Positions 1-8,722 of a stretch of 64,000 nt of DNA are shown here, piece by piece (position 1 is the stretch's first letter; every line of letters starts with the position of its first letter). The notes under the pieces are model-generated. The model did no database searches. It was not told where the DNA came from and saw only the letters and a program-made list of their open reading frames with translations. Location of the stretch: contig NZ_JBPPLZ010000001.1 in assembly GCF_051535235.1 (NCBI RefSeq), positions 434,001 through 498,000 of the forward strand, written 5' to 3'. A program made the translations under genes and the position numbers. Origin of the DNA: Nitrobacter sp051535235. GTDB lineage: Bacteria > Pseudomonadota > Alphaproteobacteria > Rhizobiales > Xanthobacteraceae.

Positions 1-506
1 GGTCTGCCCTAATTCGCCCCGGATTCTTCGATTCCAGGCACTTATAGCGTTTTCCAGCGAAGTGGATACCGGTTCGCGCGAAGAAAATGCGTCAAATCAA
101 AATCATGGAGCCGCTCGTTTCTGATTTTATCAGTAGCTAAAGGCTCAGCCCTGCGTTTGACGCGGCTGGGGGCAAGCCCGGAAATTAGCGCCTCACCGGA
201 CGCGGGTACAGCGACATCGTGACCTGACCTCACCGGCGCGACCGACCACAGGGTTGCGGCCTCGTCTGCCAACTGGAACGCGCAGCGCCCAGGCCCGGGG
301 CTATGCGTATTTCGTTCGAGGTCCCTTCGGCCATGCTGCGGTGTCGTGCCGGAAGCCGAGCGCCATGCGGCGCTCACGCTTTCCGCGCCGTTCGCGGATC
401 AAATAGCATCGGAAGGCCCTGCCGCTCGGCGCCGGAACAAGTTTTCCCAGAGGCCGTTTAACATTTTTGGTCAAATCGCGATACGGGGGCGCGAGCGAGG
501 CCGTAC
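1..506. other. Non-coding stretch upstream of the efflux operon
   Basis: No convincing gene is visible here. A reverse-strand open frame at 42-377 has arginine/proline-rich, low-complexity composition and no recognisable motif, so I treat it as non-coding. The stretch holds one interspersed repeat at its left end (separate entry) and presumably the promoter of the HlyD/MFS pair near its right end. I saw no clear -35/-10 or operator, and no adjacent regulator gene is inside the window. Confidence 0.6.
46..110. repeat. Interspersed repeat, family A (GCGTTTTCCAGCG type)
   Basis: The block contains GCGTTTTCCAGCGAAGTGG, then ACCGGTTCGCGCGAAGAAAA and GCGTCAAATCAAAATCATGG. Recognisable relatives occur in this window at 35616-35678, 31531-31634, 41991-42134 and, more distantly, 51590-51640. 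I know this type as a frequent intergenic repeat in Bradyrhizobium-group genomes. Function unknown; a transcript could fold because internal GCGTTTTC / GAAAAYGC segments are complementary. Confidence 0.7.
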
Positions 507-1712
507 ATGGCTGACATGACAGCAGAAGCGGGCTCGGGTCGCGCCGATCAGAGACCGCCTCGACAGGATGCTTCCTCGCCCACCGGCAGCGCCAAGGTAC
601 GATCAGAGCAACAACAGCCCGCTGTGGGTCGCGACAAGCCGGCCAAGACGCCGGACGACGCGCCTGAGGAGACCTCCCGGCAATCGGGCATCCGCAGCAC
701 CGTCAGCAATCATCCGATCCTGGCAATCGTTTGTCTCGGGCTGGTGGTTCTCGCGATCATCGCCGGGATTCTCTGGTATCTTCACGCCCGGCACTACGAG
801 AGCAGCGACGATGCCTTCATCGACACGCGGCCGGTGCTGGTGAGTCCGCAGGTGACGGGCAGCATCGTCGACGTCGCCGTGACCGACAATCAGGTCGTCA
901 AGCGCGGAGAGCTTCTGGCGAAAATAGATCCCCGCGACTATCAGGCCGCCGTCGATCAGGCTGATGCGCAAATCCGGCAAGCCGATGCGACCCTGCAAAA
1001 TCTCGACGCGCAGATATCGGCCCAGCAGGCCCAGATCGATCGCGCCGAAAAACAGGTGGCGGAAGCCCAAGCCGCGCTGAAATTCTCCGAAGATGAAAAC
1101 CGCCGCTATCAGGATCTGGTGCGGACCGGCGCGGGCACCGTCCAGCGCGCGCAGCAGGCGGCGTCCGATCTCCATAGCAAGCAGGCAGCGTTCGCCGCGT
1201 CCAATGCCGCGCAAATTGCTGCGCAACGGCAGATCGACGTCCTCGCTGCGCAGAAGGCGGCGGCTCGCGCCCAGATCGACCAGAGCAAGGCGCAGAAGGA
1301 TCGTGCTGACGCCGACCTCAGCCGCACCGAATTGCGCGCCACTGTCGATGGACGGGCGACGAAACTCACGGCCGCCGTCGGCGCGCTCGCCTCGCCTGGC
1401 CAGTCGATCATGGTGGTGGTGCCGCTGGATGTTTGGGTGACGGCCAATTTCAAGGAATCGCAGCTCGCCGACATGCGCGTCGGCCAGCCCGTCGAGATCG
1501 AGATCGACGCCTTCGGCCGCTCGTTCTCCGGACATATCGACAGCATACAGGCCGGCAGCGGCACCGCCTTCAGTCTGCTGCCTGCAGAAAACGCCACCGG
1601 TAACTACGTCAAGGTGGTCCAGCGCGTGCCCGTCAAAATCCTGTTTGACAAGCTGCCGGATGTCGAGCTCGGGCCCGGCATGTCGGTGGTGCCGCGCGTG
1701 ACCGTGCGCTGA
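507..1712 (+). CDS. HlyD/EmrA-family membrane fusion protein of a drug efflux pump
   Basis: 401 residues. A long charged, proline-rich cytoplasmic N-terminus (about residues 1-68) is followed by one membrane segment (about 70-92), then a lipoyl/barrel-sandwich half beginning near the DTRPVLVSPQVTG region. A long alanine/glutamine-rich alpha-helical hairpin follows (about 150-270, heptad-like AQIRQAD and AQIDQSK repeats), then the second half-lipoyl and beta-barrel. This is the periplasmic adaptor that couples an inner-membrane DHA2 transporter to an outer-membrane channel. The transporter gene follows after 14 bases, so the two form one operon. No TolC-type gene is present here. Substrate cannot be read from sequence. 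Confidence 0.9.
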   Translation: MADMTAEAGSGRADQRPPRQDASSPTGSAKVRSEQQQPAVGRDKPAKTPDDAPEETSRQSGIRSTVSNHPILAIVCLGLVVLAIIAGILWYLHARHYESSDDAFIDTRPVLVSPQVTGSIVDVAVTDNQVVKRGELLAKIDPRDYQAAVDQADAQIRQADATLQNLDAQISAQQAQIDRAEKQVAEAQAALKFSEDENRRYQDLVRTGAGTVQRAQQAASDLHSKQAAFAASNAAQIAAQRQIDVLAAQKAAARAQIDQSKAQKDRADADLSRTELRATVDGRATKLTAAVGALASPGQSIMVVVPLDVWVTANFKESQLADMRVGQPVEIEIDAFGRSFSGHIDSIQAGSGTAFSLLPAENATGNYVKVVQRVPVKILFDKLPDVELGPGMSVVPRVTVR

Positions 1713-1726
1713 GCGAGTCGCGCGCA

Positions 1727-3310
1727 ATGGCTGCCGACTCTCACACCGGCGAATATGGCGGCGTCAATCCGTGGCTGATCGCCACGCTCGTCGCGGTCGC
1801 GACGTTCATGGAAGTGCTCGACACCACCATCGCCAATGTCGCATTGCGCTACATCTCCGGCGGGCTCGCGGTCAGCGCCGATGAAGCCTCCTGGGTAATT
1901 ACGACTTACCTCGTTGCCAATTCAATCGTGCTGTCGGCGAGCGGTTGGATCGCCGCCATGTTCGGCCGCAAGAACTTCTTTCTGGTCTGCATCGCGCTGT
2001 TCACGCTCAGCTCGCTGCTCTGCGGTCTTGCCTGGAATCTGCAGTCGCTGCTGATCTTCCGGGTGATGCAGGGCCTCGCCGGCGGCGGCATGACGCCGGT
2101 GGCGCAATCGATCCTCGCCGCGGCATTTCCGCCGGCCAGGCGCGGACAGGGTTTTGCGCTGTACGGCATCGCTGTCGTGGTCGCGCCGGTTGTCGGGCCG
2201 ACGCTCGGCGGCTGGCTCAGCGACAACTGGTCGTGGCACTGGTGCTTCCTCATCAACGTGCCCGTGGGAGCCGTGTCGCTGGTGTTGATCTACCTGATCA
2301 TCCCGACCTCGCCCATGCGCGAAAAAGAACGCAAGGCCATGTGGACCGAGGGTCCGAATTTCGACCTCACGGGTTTCCTGCTTGTTGCGACGTGTCTGGG
2401 CGCGCTTGAGGTGGTGCTCGATCGCGGCCAGATTGAGGACTGGTTCAGTTCGACCTTCATCGTGACGTTCGCAGCCCTCTCAATCATCTCTGCCATGCTG
2501 TTCATCCCATGGGAGCTGACCCGCAAGCAACCCCTGATCGATCTGCGGATGCTCGCCGGTCGGCAGTTCGGTTCGTGTTTCGTCATTATGCTGGCGACCG
2601 GCGCGCTGCTGATCGCCACCACGCAGATGCTGCCGCAACTCCTGCAGGAACAATATGGCTACACCGCCACCATTGCCGGCCTTTCGATCTCGCCGGGCGG
2701 GCTCGTCACCATGTTCATGATGGTCGTGGTGGGACGGATCAGTTTTGTTCAGCCGCGCTATCTGATTGCCGCAGGCGCGACGATCGCGACTCTCGCGATG
2801 TTCGATCTGTGGCGCATGTCGCCCGACGCCGACTTCTGGTATTTCGCCTGGTCGCGCATCTATCTCGGCATCGGATTGCCGCTGATCTTCATCCCGATCA
2901 CCACCGCTTCATACGATGGCATTCCGCCGGACAAGACCGATCAGGCGTCGGCTCTCATCAATCTCGCCCGCAATTTTGGCGGCTCCGTCGGTGTCGCGAT
3001 TGGCCAGACCGTGCTGGCGCGGCGCGAACAGTTCCACCAAAGCCGGCTGGTCGAGCACATCGGCTCATGGAATCCAGTCTACAACGATACGCTCAACCAT
3101 CTGCAGACTTACTTCAGGGGGCAAACGGCCACGGGCAATGTGTCCGGCACCAGCACCGCCTACATCGGCAGGATGCTGCAGGGCCAGGTCGCGATCATGG
3201 CCTATATCGACGTGTTCGTCGTACTGGCGGGAATCGCAGCGCTGATCGTGCCACTGGCGCTGTCGCTGCGAACGGTGAAGCGCAGCGAAAAACAGATGGC
3301 CGGACATTGA
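1727..3310 (+). CDS. DHA2-family MFS multidrug exporter (EmrB-like)
   Basis: 527 residues with about 14 hydrophobic segments, as expected for the DHA2 drug:proton antiporter family. The N-terminal motif LDTTIANVAL (the family's conserved LDxTIVNVAL in TM1) and the antiporter motif region around APVVGPTLGG in TM5 are visible. The ATG follows the HlyD stop by 14 bases, so the pair is probably co-transcribed and works as an EmrAB-type tripartite pump with an outer-membrane factor encoded elsewhere. The C-terminus ends in a short charged tail. No regulator lies next to the pair inside the window. Confidence 0.92.
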   Translation: MAADSHTGEYGGVNPWLIATLVAVATFMEVLDTTIANVALRYISGGLAVSADEASWVITTYLVANSIVLSASGWIAAMFGRKNFFLVCIALFTLSSLLCGLAWNLQSLLIFRVMQGLAGGGMTPVAQSILAAAFPPARRGQGFALYGIAVVVAPVVGPTLGGWLSDNWSWHWCFLINVPVGAVSLVLIYLIIPTSPMREKERKAMWTEGPNFDLTGFLLVATCLGALEVVLDRGQIEDWFSSTFIVTFAALSIISAMLFIPWELTRKQPLIDLRMLAGRQFGSCFVIMLATGALLIATTQMLPQLLQEQYGYTATIAGLSISPGGLVTMFMMVVVGRISFVQPRYLIAAGATIATLAMFDLWRMSPDADFWYFAWSRIYLGIGLPLIFIPITTASYDGIPPDKTDQASALINLARNFGGSVGVAIGQTVLARREQFHQSRLVEHIGSWNPVYNDTLNHLQTYFRGQTATGNVSGTSTAYIGRMLQGQVAIMAYIDVFVVLAGIAALIVPLALSLRTVKRSEKQMAGH

Positions 3311-3552
3311 GGCAGGGCCGACGTTGTAAGAACGGTTTTGCCGCGTCTGCAAGCGACGGCTCGACCGGCGCGACAGAACCGTGACGCGAGCCTCAAGCCG
3401 CTTGTCAAATTCATGGCGGGACTGTGTCGCAGGATCAGAAGACGGCATGCGACCAGATTCGCGGTCGCTTGCCGATGCGCTGGCGAACGCTTGTATTCAT
3501 CGGACACAACACCAACCTAACCCGTCAGCAGCAACAACCCGTAAGGTGTTCC

Positions 3553-4509
3553 ATGCGTATTTTCGTTGCTGGCGCCACGGGCGCTGTCGGACGCCGCCTG
3601 GTTCCACGTTTGATCCATAGAGGGCATAGCGTGACCGGATTGACGCGAACGCCCGCGAAAACGGACCTCTTGCGGAAACTCGGCGCCGACCCCGTGGTCG
3701 CTGATGCGCTCGACGAGAAAGCCATTCATGCCGCGGTCGTTGCCGCGCGGCCGGATGTGATCGTGCATCAACTCACGGATTTGAAGGGCACGTCGGACCT
3801 GCGCAAATTCGACCGCACCTTCGCGAGCAGCAACCGGCTGCGCACGGTCGGAACCGACCACCTTCTTGCAGCCGCGCAGGCCAGCGGCGCGAAGCGAATG
3901 GTCGCGCAAAGCTTTTGCGGCTGGCCCTATGCACGGACCGGCGGTCACGTGAAGACCGAAGACGATCCGCTCGATCAGGATCCGCCGCGGGAACTCCGCG
4001 GCACGCTCGACGCGATCCGCTATCTCGAGCACGCCGTGACGACGACGCCCGGGTTGGTCGGCGTTGCGCTGCGCTACGGTGGATTCTATGGCCCGGATAC
4101 CGGCTTCTGCGATCCATCCATTATCGAGCAGATTCGCAAGCGCCGCATGCCGCTGATCGGCGGCGGCACGGCGTGGTGGTCATTCCTGCATGTCGACGAT
4201 GCCGCCGAAGCGGCCGCGGTCGCGGTCGAGCGTGGCGAGGGCGTTTACAATATCGTCGACGATGACCCGGCGCCGGTGCATGACTGGCTCACGGAGATCG
4301 CCAGGATGCTCGGCGCCAAACCGCCGTTCCGCATCCCCGCCTGGCTGGGCCGCATCGTGGCCGGACAACATCTCGTTGTCATGATGACCGAATCCCGGGC
4401 AGGATCGAACGCCAAGGCCAAGCGGGACCTCGGGTGGTCGCCACGCTATCCGTCCTGGCGCCAGGGCTTTTCCGAAATCATCGAAAAGGACATGCGGCTG
4501 GCCGCATAG
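3553..4509 (+). CDS. NAD(P)-dependent SDR / epimerase-dehydratase family protein
   Basis: 318 residues from the ATG at 3553, which opens directly into the Rossmann motif GATGAVG (residues about 7-13) and is preceded by AAGGTGTT as a possible ribosome-binding site. The frame stays open upstream, but the extension looks non-coding. The extended/atypical SDR fold is supported by the glycine-rich loop, a conserved AQSFCGWPY segment at the active-site strand, and LRYGGFYGP. Substrate is unknown; such proteins are often annotated as nucleoside-diphosphate-sugar epimerases, but they lack a clear sugar-specific signature. The gene stands alone. Confidence 0.8.
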   Translation: MRIFVAGATGAVGRRLVPRLIHRGHSVTGLTRTPAKTDLLRKLGADPVVADALDEKAIHAAVVAARPDVIVHQLTDLKGTSDLRKFDRTFASSNRLRTVGTDHLLAAAQASGAKRMVAQSFCGWPYARTGGHVKTEDDPLDQDPPRELRGTLDAIRYLEHAVTTTPGLVGVALRYGGFYGPDTGFCDPSIIEQIRKRRMPLIGGGTAWWSFLHVDDAAEAAAVAVERGEGVYNIVDDDPAPVHDWLTEIARMLGAKPPFRIPAWLGRIVAGQHLVVMMTESRAGSNAKAKRDLGWSPRYPSWRQGFSEIIEKDMRLAA

Positions 4510-4722
4510 AACGGCGTGATGCCGCATATCGCCCAAAGACTGCCGGGAATGGCCTGCTTCGGCAATCCAGGAAAAGACGGCAACCGCCCGGGCTTGCGCA
4601 AAGTGCGGCACATCTTTAATCCCGACCCGCACATCGAAATTGCAGGGGCGTAGCTCCGTTGTGCCCCGTCAAACCGCAAACCTCCGGCTTGCTTTTCGCG
4701 GCCAGGTCACGACTTTAGGGCC

Positions 4723-6240
4723 ATGACGTCCTTGACAGAAACTTCCCGTTCCGCGCCCGCAGATGCGGCAGCGTTCATCCCCTTCGACAATACCTATGCC
4801 CGGCTGCCGGAGGTATTTTATCAGCGCGTGAAACCGGCGACGGCGGCAGCGCCCCGACTGCTGCGCGTGAACGACGCGCTCGCCCGCCAGCTACGCATCG
4901 ATCCTCAGTTTCTCAAGAGTCCTGAAGGGGTCGCCGTTCTTTCCGGCAACGTCGTCGCACCCGGTTCCGATCCGATCGCGCAAGCCTACGCCGGGCATCA
5001 GTTCGGGGACTTCGTCGCCCAGCTCGGAGACGGGCGCGCCATCCTGCTCGGTGAAGTGGTCGACGTTGCAGGCAAACGCCATGATGTTCAGCTCAAAGGT
5101 TCGGGGCGGACCCGCTTCTCTAGAGGTGGCGATGGCCGCGCAGCGGTAGGGCCTGTCATTCGCGAATACATTGTCAGCGAGGCCATGGCCGCGCTCGGCA
5201 TTCCGACGACGCGCTCGCTGGCCGCGGTATTGACCGGCGAAAACGTCATTCGTGAGCGGATGTTGCCGGGCGGTGTCCTGACCCGCGTCGCATCGAGCCA
5301 TCTGCGCGTCGGCACGTTTCAGTATTTTGCTGTACGGGGCGACGTAGAGAATCTTCGTGTTCTCGCCGACTACGCCATCGAGCGGCACTATCCGGAAGCG
5401 CGCTCGGCTGAAGACCCGTATCGCGCCTTCTACGACGCGGTGGTCGCGGCGCTCGCCCGGCTGGCCGCCCGATGGATGCTCGTTGGCTTCATCCACGGTG
5501 TTCTGAACACCGACAACACTGCGATCGCCGGCGAGACGATCGACTACGGCCCCTGTGCCTTTATGGACGCCTACCATCCGGACAAGGTCTTCAGTTCGAT
5601 CGACCACTTTGGACGCTATGCGTTCGCCAATCAGCCTGCCGTCATCAAATGGAATCTGACCCGGTTCGCCGAGACACTGCTGCCGCTGATGGCGGATGGC
5701 GCAGACAAGGCGATTGAAGCCGCCAACGCATCGATCAGGCTCTTCAACGATCATTTCAACCGGGTATACCTTGCCGGCCTTCGGCAGAAACTCGGTCTAG
5801 CGGCTGAAATGGAAGGAGATTTCGAACTCGCCTCCGATCTTCTGACATCGATGGCTGAGAATCAGGCGGATTTCACATTGACCTTCCGTGCCCTGTGTGA
5901 TGCGGCAGTCGATCCCAAGTGCGATGCAGGCGTGGGGGCGCTTTTCGCAAACCCGTCCGCGTTCGACGCATGGGCCGCACGCTGGCGCCAGCGCCTGTCG
6001 CTTGAAGAGCGAGCCGCCGAGTCCCGCCGCACCGCCATGCTGGCAGCCAATCCGATGTTCATCCCGCGCAATCACCGCATCGAGGCGGCCATTCAAGACG
6101 CCGAAGCGGGACACTTCGATAAATTTCACCAGCTCGTCGAAGTGCTGGCGCGTCCTTACGACGACCAGCCGGAGTTTGCGGACTATGCGAAGCCGCCGGC
6201 CCCGGAGGAAGAAGTCCGGCAAACCTTCTGCGGGACATGA
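4723..6240 (+). CDS. selO: Protein adenylyltransferase SelO (YdiU/UPF0061 family)
   Basis: 505 residues, close to the family's usual length. SelO is a pseudokinase-fold enzyme that transfers AMP from ATP to Ser/Thr/Tyr of proteins. Conserved blocks visible: AYAGHQFGDFVAQLGDGRA, the nucleotide-binding LKGSGRTRFSRGGDGRA segment, GVLNTDNTAI and the metal-binding DYGPCAFMD. A glycine/asparagine-rich NPMFIPRNHRIEAAI block sits near the C-terminus. The protein ends with Cys-Gly-Thr, reminiscent of the C-terminal (seleno)cysteine region of SelO proteins; here it is an ordinary Cys codon. It is monocistronic, followed by a tRNA gene on the other strand. Confidence 0.93.
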   Translation: MTSLTETSRSAPADAAAFIPFDNTYARLPEVFYQRVKPATAAAPRLLRVNDALARQLRIDPQFLKSPEGVAVLSGNVVAPGSDPIAQAYAGHQFGDFVAQLGDGRAILLGEVVDVAGKRHDVQLKGSGRTRFSRGGDGRAAVGPVIREYIVSEAMAALGIPTTRSLAAVLTGENVIRERMLPGGVLTRVASSHLRVGTFQYFAVRGDVENLRVLADYAIERHYPEARSAEDPYRAFYDAVVAALARLAARWMLVGFIHGVLNTDNTAIAGETIDYGPCAFMDAYHPDKVFSSIDHFGRYAFANQPAVIKWNLTRFAETLLPLMADGADKAIEAANASIRLFNDHFNRVYLAGLRQKLGLAAEMEGDFELASDLLTSMAENQADFTLTFRALCDAAVDPKCDAGVGALFANPSAFDAWAARWRQRLSLEERAAESRRTAMLAANPMFIPRNHRIEAAIQDAEAGHFDKFHQLVEVLARPYDDQPEFADYAKPPAPEEEVRQTFCGT

Positions 6241-6383
6241 TCTCCCGTCGGCAGATAATAAACGCCAAATCTCAGTTGTAGGGGGCGGGGCTGGAGCCTA
6301 CTGCTTCTGATTCATCAGAAGCGGAAAGGGTCAATTCCTTGATTTTGCTTATGTGATTTCAAAACCAGCGCTCGAAAGCGTCA

Positions 6384-6471
<88 letters not shown>

Positions 6472-6621
6472 CGGCCGGGTTAGTAGGCATCGGCCGCGCG
6501 CTTGTCAAATCCTTGAAGAGGCGACCGAATACGGGTGGGGCATCGCGCCGGTTGACGGGCCGCGGAATGGCGGAATATCCCTTGTTTTCGACCTGATACC
6601 AGCGCCCTTGAGGACCAGACC

Positions 6622-7587
6622 ATGGCATCGAATATGGACACCCTCGTCACGGTTTTCGGAGGCTCCGGCTTCCTCGGCCGGCATGTGGTTCGCGCGCTCG
6701 CCAAGCGTGACTACCGTATCCGGGTCGGCGTCCGGCGCCCCGAACTGGCGGGACACCTGCAGCCGCTCGGCAAGGTCGGCCAGATCCATGCCGTGCAGGC
6801 CAATTTGCGTTATCCGGCGTCGGTGCGCGCGGCGATGCGCGACTCCCATGTGGCGATCAACCTGGTCGGCATCCTGAGCAAGAGCGGCGCACAGACCTTC
6901 GATGCCGTGGTGGCCGAGGGCGCCGCGACGGTTGCGAAGGCGGCCGCGGCTGCGGGCGCGCGCATGGTGCATGTTTCGGCGATCGGCGCGGACGCCAGGT
7001 CGGCCTCGGCTTACGCCCGCGCCAAGGCCGCCGGCGAAAAGGCGGTGCTGGCGGCGATGCCGTCCGCAACCATTCTGCGGCCGTCGGTGATGTTCGGTTC
7101 CGAGGATCAGTTCGCCAACCGGTTTGCGGCGCTGGCACGGATGTCGCCGGTGCTGCCGCTGATCGGCGGGACGACGAAGCTGCAGCCCGTCTATGTCGAT
7201 GACGTCGCCGCCGCGGTCGCGGACGCGGTCGACGGCCGGACCAAGGCGGGCGCGGTCTATGAACTCGGCGGTCCCGAGGTGCTGACGATGCGCGAGATCA
7301 TGCAGATCATCCTGCGCGTCATCGAGCGCGACAGGATACTGGTGCCGCTGCCGTTCATCGCCGCCCGCTTCAAGGCGATGTTTTTGCAGTTCGCGCCGGG
7401 CGCGCTGAAACTGACGCCGGATCAGGTCACCATGCTCAGGACCGACAACGTCGTGTCCGAGGCGGCGACCGCTGCGGGCCTGACGCTCCCGGGACTCGGG
7501 ATCTCGCCGGACTCGATGGAGGCCGTGGTGCCGCAATATCTCTGGCGTTTCCGCAAGGCCGGCCAGTTCGCGACCAAGGGGGCGTGA
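6622..7587 (+). CDS. NDUFA9-like NAD(P)-binding protein (complex I accessory-subunit family)
   Basis: 321 residues. It begins near the nucleotide-binding motif VFGGSGFLGRHVVRAL (GxxGxxG at about residues 11-17). The atypical SDR layout, with VHVSAIGAD, YARAKAAGE (the YxxxK position) and LRPSVMFG, matches the family containing mitochondrial complex I subunit NDUFA9 and its alphaproteobacterial homologues. The start is supported by GAGGACCAG upstream of ATG. Whether it binds complex I in this organism is not shown by the sequence; other SDR or quinone-linked roles are possible. Confidence 0.85.
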   Translation: MASNMDTLVTVFGGSGFLGRHVVRALAKRDYRIRVGVRRPELAGHLQPLGKVGQIHAVQANLRYPASVRAAMRDSHVAINLVGILSKSGAQTFDAVVAEGAATVAKAAAAAGARMVHVSAIGADARSASAYARAKAAGEKAVLAAMPSATILRPSVMFGSEDQFANRFAALARMSPVLPLIGGTTKLQPVYVDDVAAAVADAVDGRTKAGAVYELGGPEVLTMREIMQIILRVIERDRILVPLPFIAARFKAMFLQFAPGALKLTPDQVTMLRTDNVVSEAATAAGLTLPGLGISPDSMEAVVPQYLWRFRKAGQFATKGA

Positions 7588-7596
7588 TCTTCGCCG

Positions 7597-7725
7597 CGCG
7601 TGCTCCGGATACTGCGCGGCACGACGTGTTGAGCTGCCGATCCGGGGCCGTAACGGATCACTGCATTTGTTGTGGTCCCGGTTCAGCGAAGCAGCGCGAT
7701 GCGCCGCATCGCGCCCGGGACAAGA
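7597..7725. repeat. Interspersed repeat, family B, between convergent genes
   Basis: A compound palindromic element with CTCCGGAT / ATCCGGGG arms followed by GTCCCGGTTC and GCGCCCGGGACAAG. A second copy with the same order of blocks lies at 38641-38773 (GTCCCGGATG, GATCCGGGACC, GTCCCGGCTC, GCGTCCGGGACA). Both copies fill the gap between two convergent genes, here the NDUFA9-like gene and uppP. Confidence 0.8.
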
Positions 7726-8532
7726 TCATCTTCCCAGCGCCAGCGCGATCAGGCCGAGCGTGCCGACGATCACCCGCCACCAGGCGAAGAAGGTAAAACC
7801 GTTGCGCGTGACGTAGCTGAGGAATGCCTTCACCACGATGATCGCCGTGACGAACGACACCACGAAGCCGATCGCGACGATGACGAGATGGTCGCTCGTC
7901 ATGTCTGCGCGGCTCTTGTAGAAATCATAGGCGAAGGCGCCGATCATGGTCGGGATCGCGAGGAAGAAGGAAAATTCCGCCGCCGAGCGCTTGTCGGCGC
8001 CGAGCAGCATCGCCGAAACGATGGTGGCTCCCGAGCGCGACACGCCGGGAATCATCGCAGTGCATTGCGCGATGCCGATCCAGATATACATCGATAGCGG
8101 AAAGGTGGTGGCGTCGTACTCGCGCGGCTTGTGGTCGAGTTGATCGACCCACATCAGCGCCGCGCCACCGACGATCAGCGAGAAACACACCACCCAAGGA
8201 TTGAACAGCAGTTCCTTGATGTACCTGCCGGCGAGCAGTCCGACGATCACGGCCGGCATGAAGGCCGCAAGCACGCCGATGACGAAACGCCGGTCCGCGG
8301 CATTGGAGAACATGCCGAGCGCGATCCGCCACAATTTCCCAAAATAGATGACGACAATTGCAAGAATTGCGCCGAGCTGGATCAGCACCGTGAACGTATT
8401 CCAGAAATCTCCCGCGCCGAGATCGAAGAAGCGTTCCGCCAGCAGCAGATGTCCGGTCGAGGACACCGGCAGGAATTCGGTCACGCCTTCGACGATCCCG
8501 AGAATGACGGCTCTGATCGCATCGGAAAACAT
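7726..8532 (-). CDS. uppP: Undecaprenyl-diphosphatase UppP (BacA)
   Basis: 268 residues from the ATG at 8532. The enzyme dephosphorylates undecaprenyl pyrophosphate to recycle the lipid carrier for peptidoglycan and other envelope glycans in the inner membrane. Signature motifs: EGVTEFLPVSSTGH near the N-terminus (the catalytic (E/Q)xxxE plus PGxSRSxxT pair) and PGVSRSGATIVSAML. There are about eight membrane segments. The frame extends 11 codons upstream, but residue 1 at MFSDAI fits the family length and has GGAG upstream. The next gene on the opposite strand is an FzlA-like division protein. Confidence 0.95.
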   Translation of the reverse strand: MFSDAIRAVILGIVEGVTEFLPVSSTGHLLLAERFFDLGAGDFWNTFTVLIQLGAILAIVVIYFGKLWRIALGMFSNAADRRFVIGVLAAFMPAVIVGLLAGRYIKELLFNPWVVCFSLIVGGAALMWVDQLDHKPREYDATTFPLSMYIWIGIAQCTAMIPGVSRSGATIVSAMLLGADKRSAAEFSFFLAIPTMIGAFAYDFYKSRADMTSDHLVIVAIGFVVSFVTAIIVVKAFLSYVTRNGFTFFAWWRVIVGTLGLIALALGR

Positions 8533-8722
8533 GAAATATCTGCTCCGAATCGCATTCGACGGCACATTGCGGGCTTTTTTCGCTTATTCGCCGCATCGCG
8601 GCAATGCCGAAATTCGTCTGATCCGCGATCGGCGCTCCCAAAGCTTCAGGCGGGCTTTTGGGCCGGCGGCGTTAACACATTAGAGATACTTTTTTAAGAA
8701 TCGCATACTTATCAAGGACGTT

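Noticed and set aside
42..377. A 111-codon frame at the left end
   Set aside because: It overlaps a known type of interspersed repeat and lacks a ribosome-binding site or protein-like pattern.
603..1727. A 374-codon open frame opposite the HlyD gene
   Set aside because: The HlyD product has a clear membrane span and coiled-coil hairpin; the opposite frame shows none of this and only mirror composition.
6303..6322. GCTTCTGA-TTCA-TCAGAAGC hairpin after selO, considered as a terminator
   Set aside because: The stem is perfect but no T-run follows on either strand, so I do not list it as a terminator; it may still affect 3' ends.
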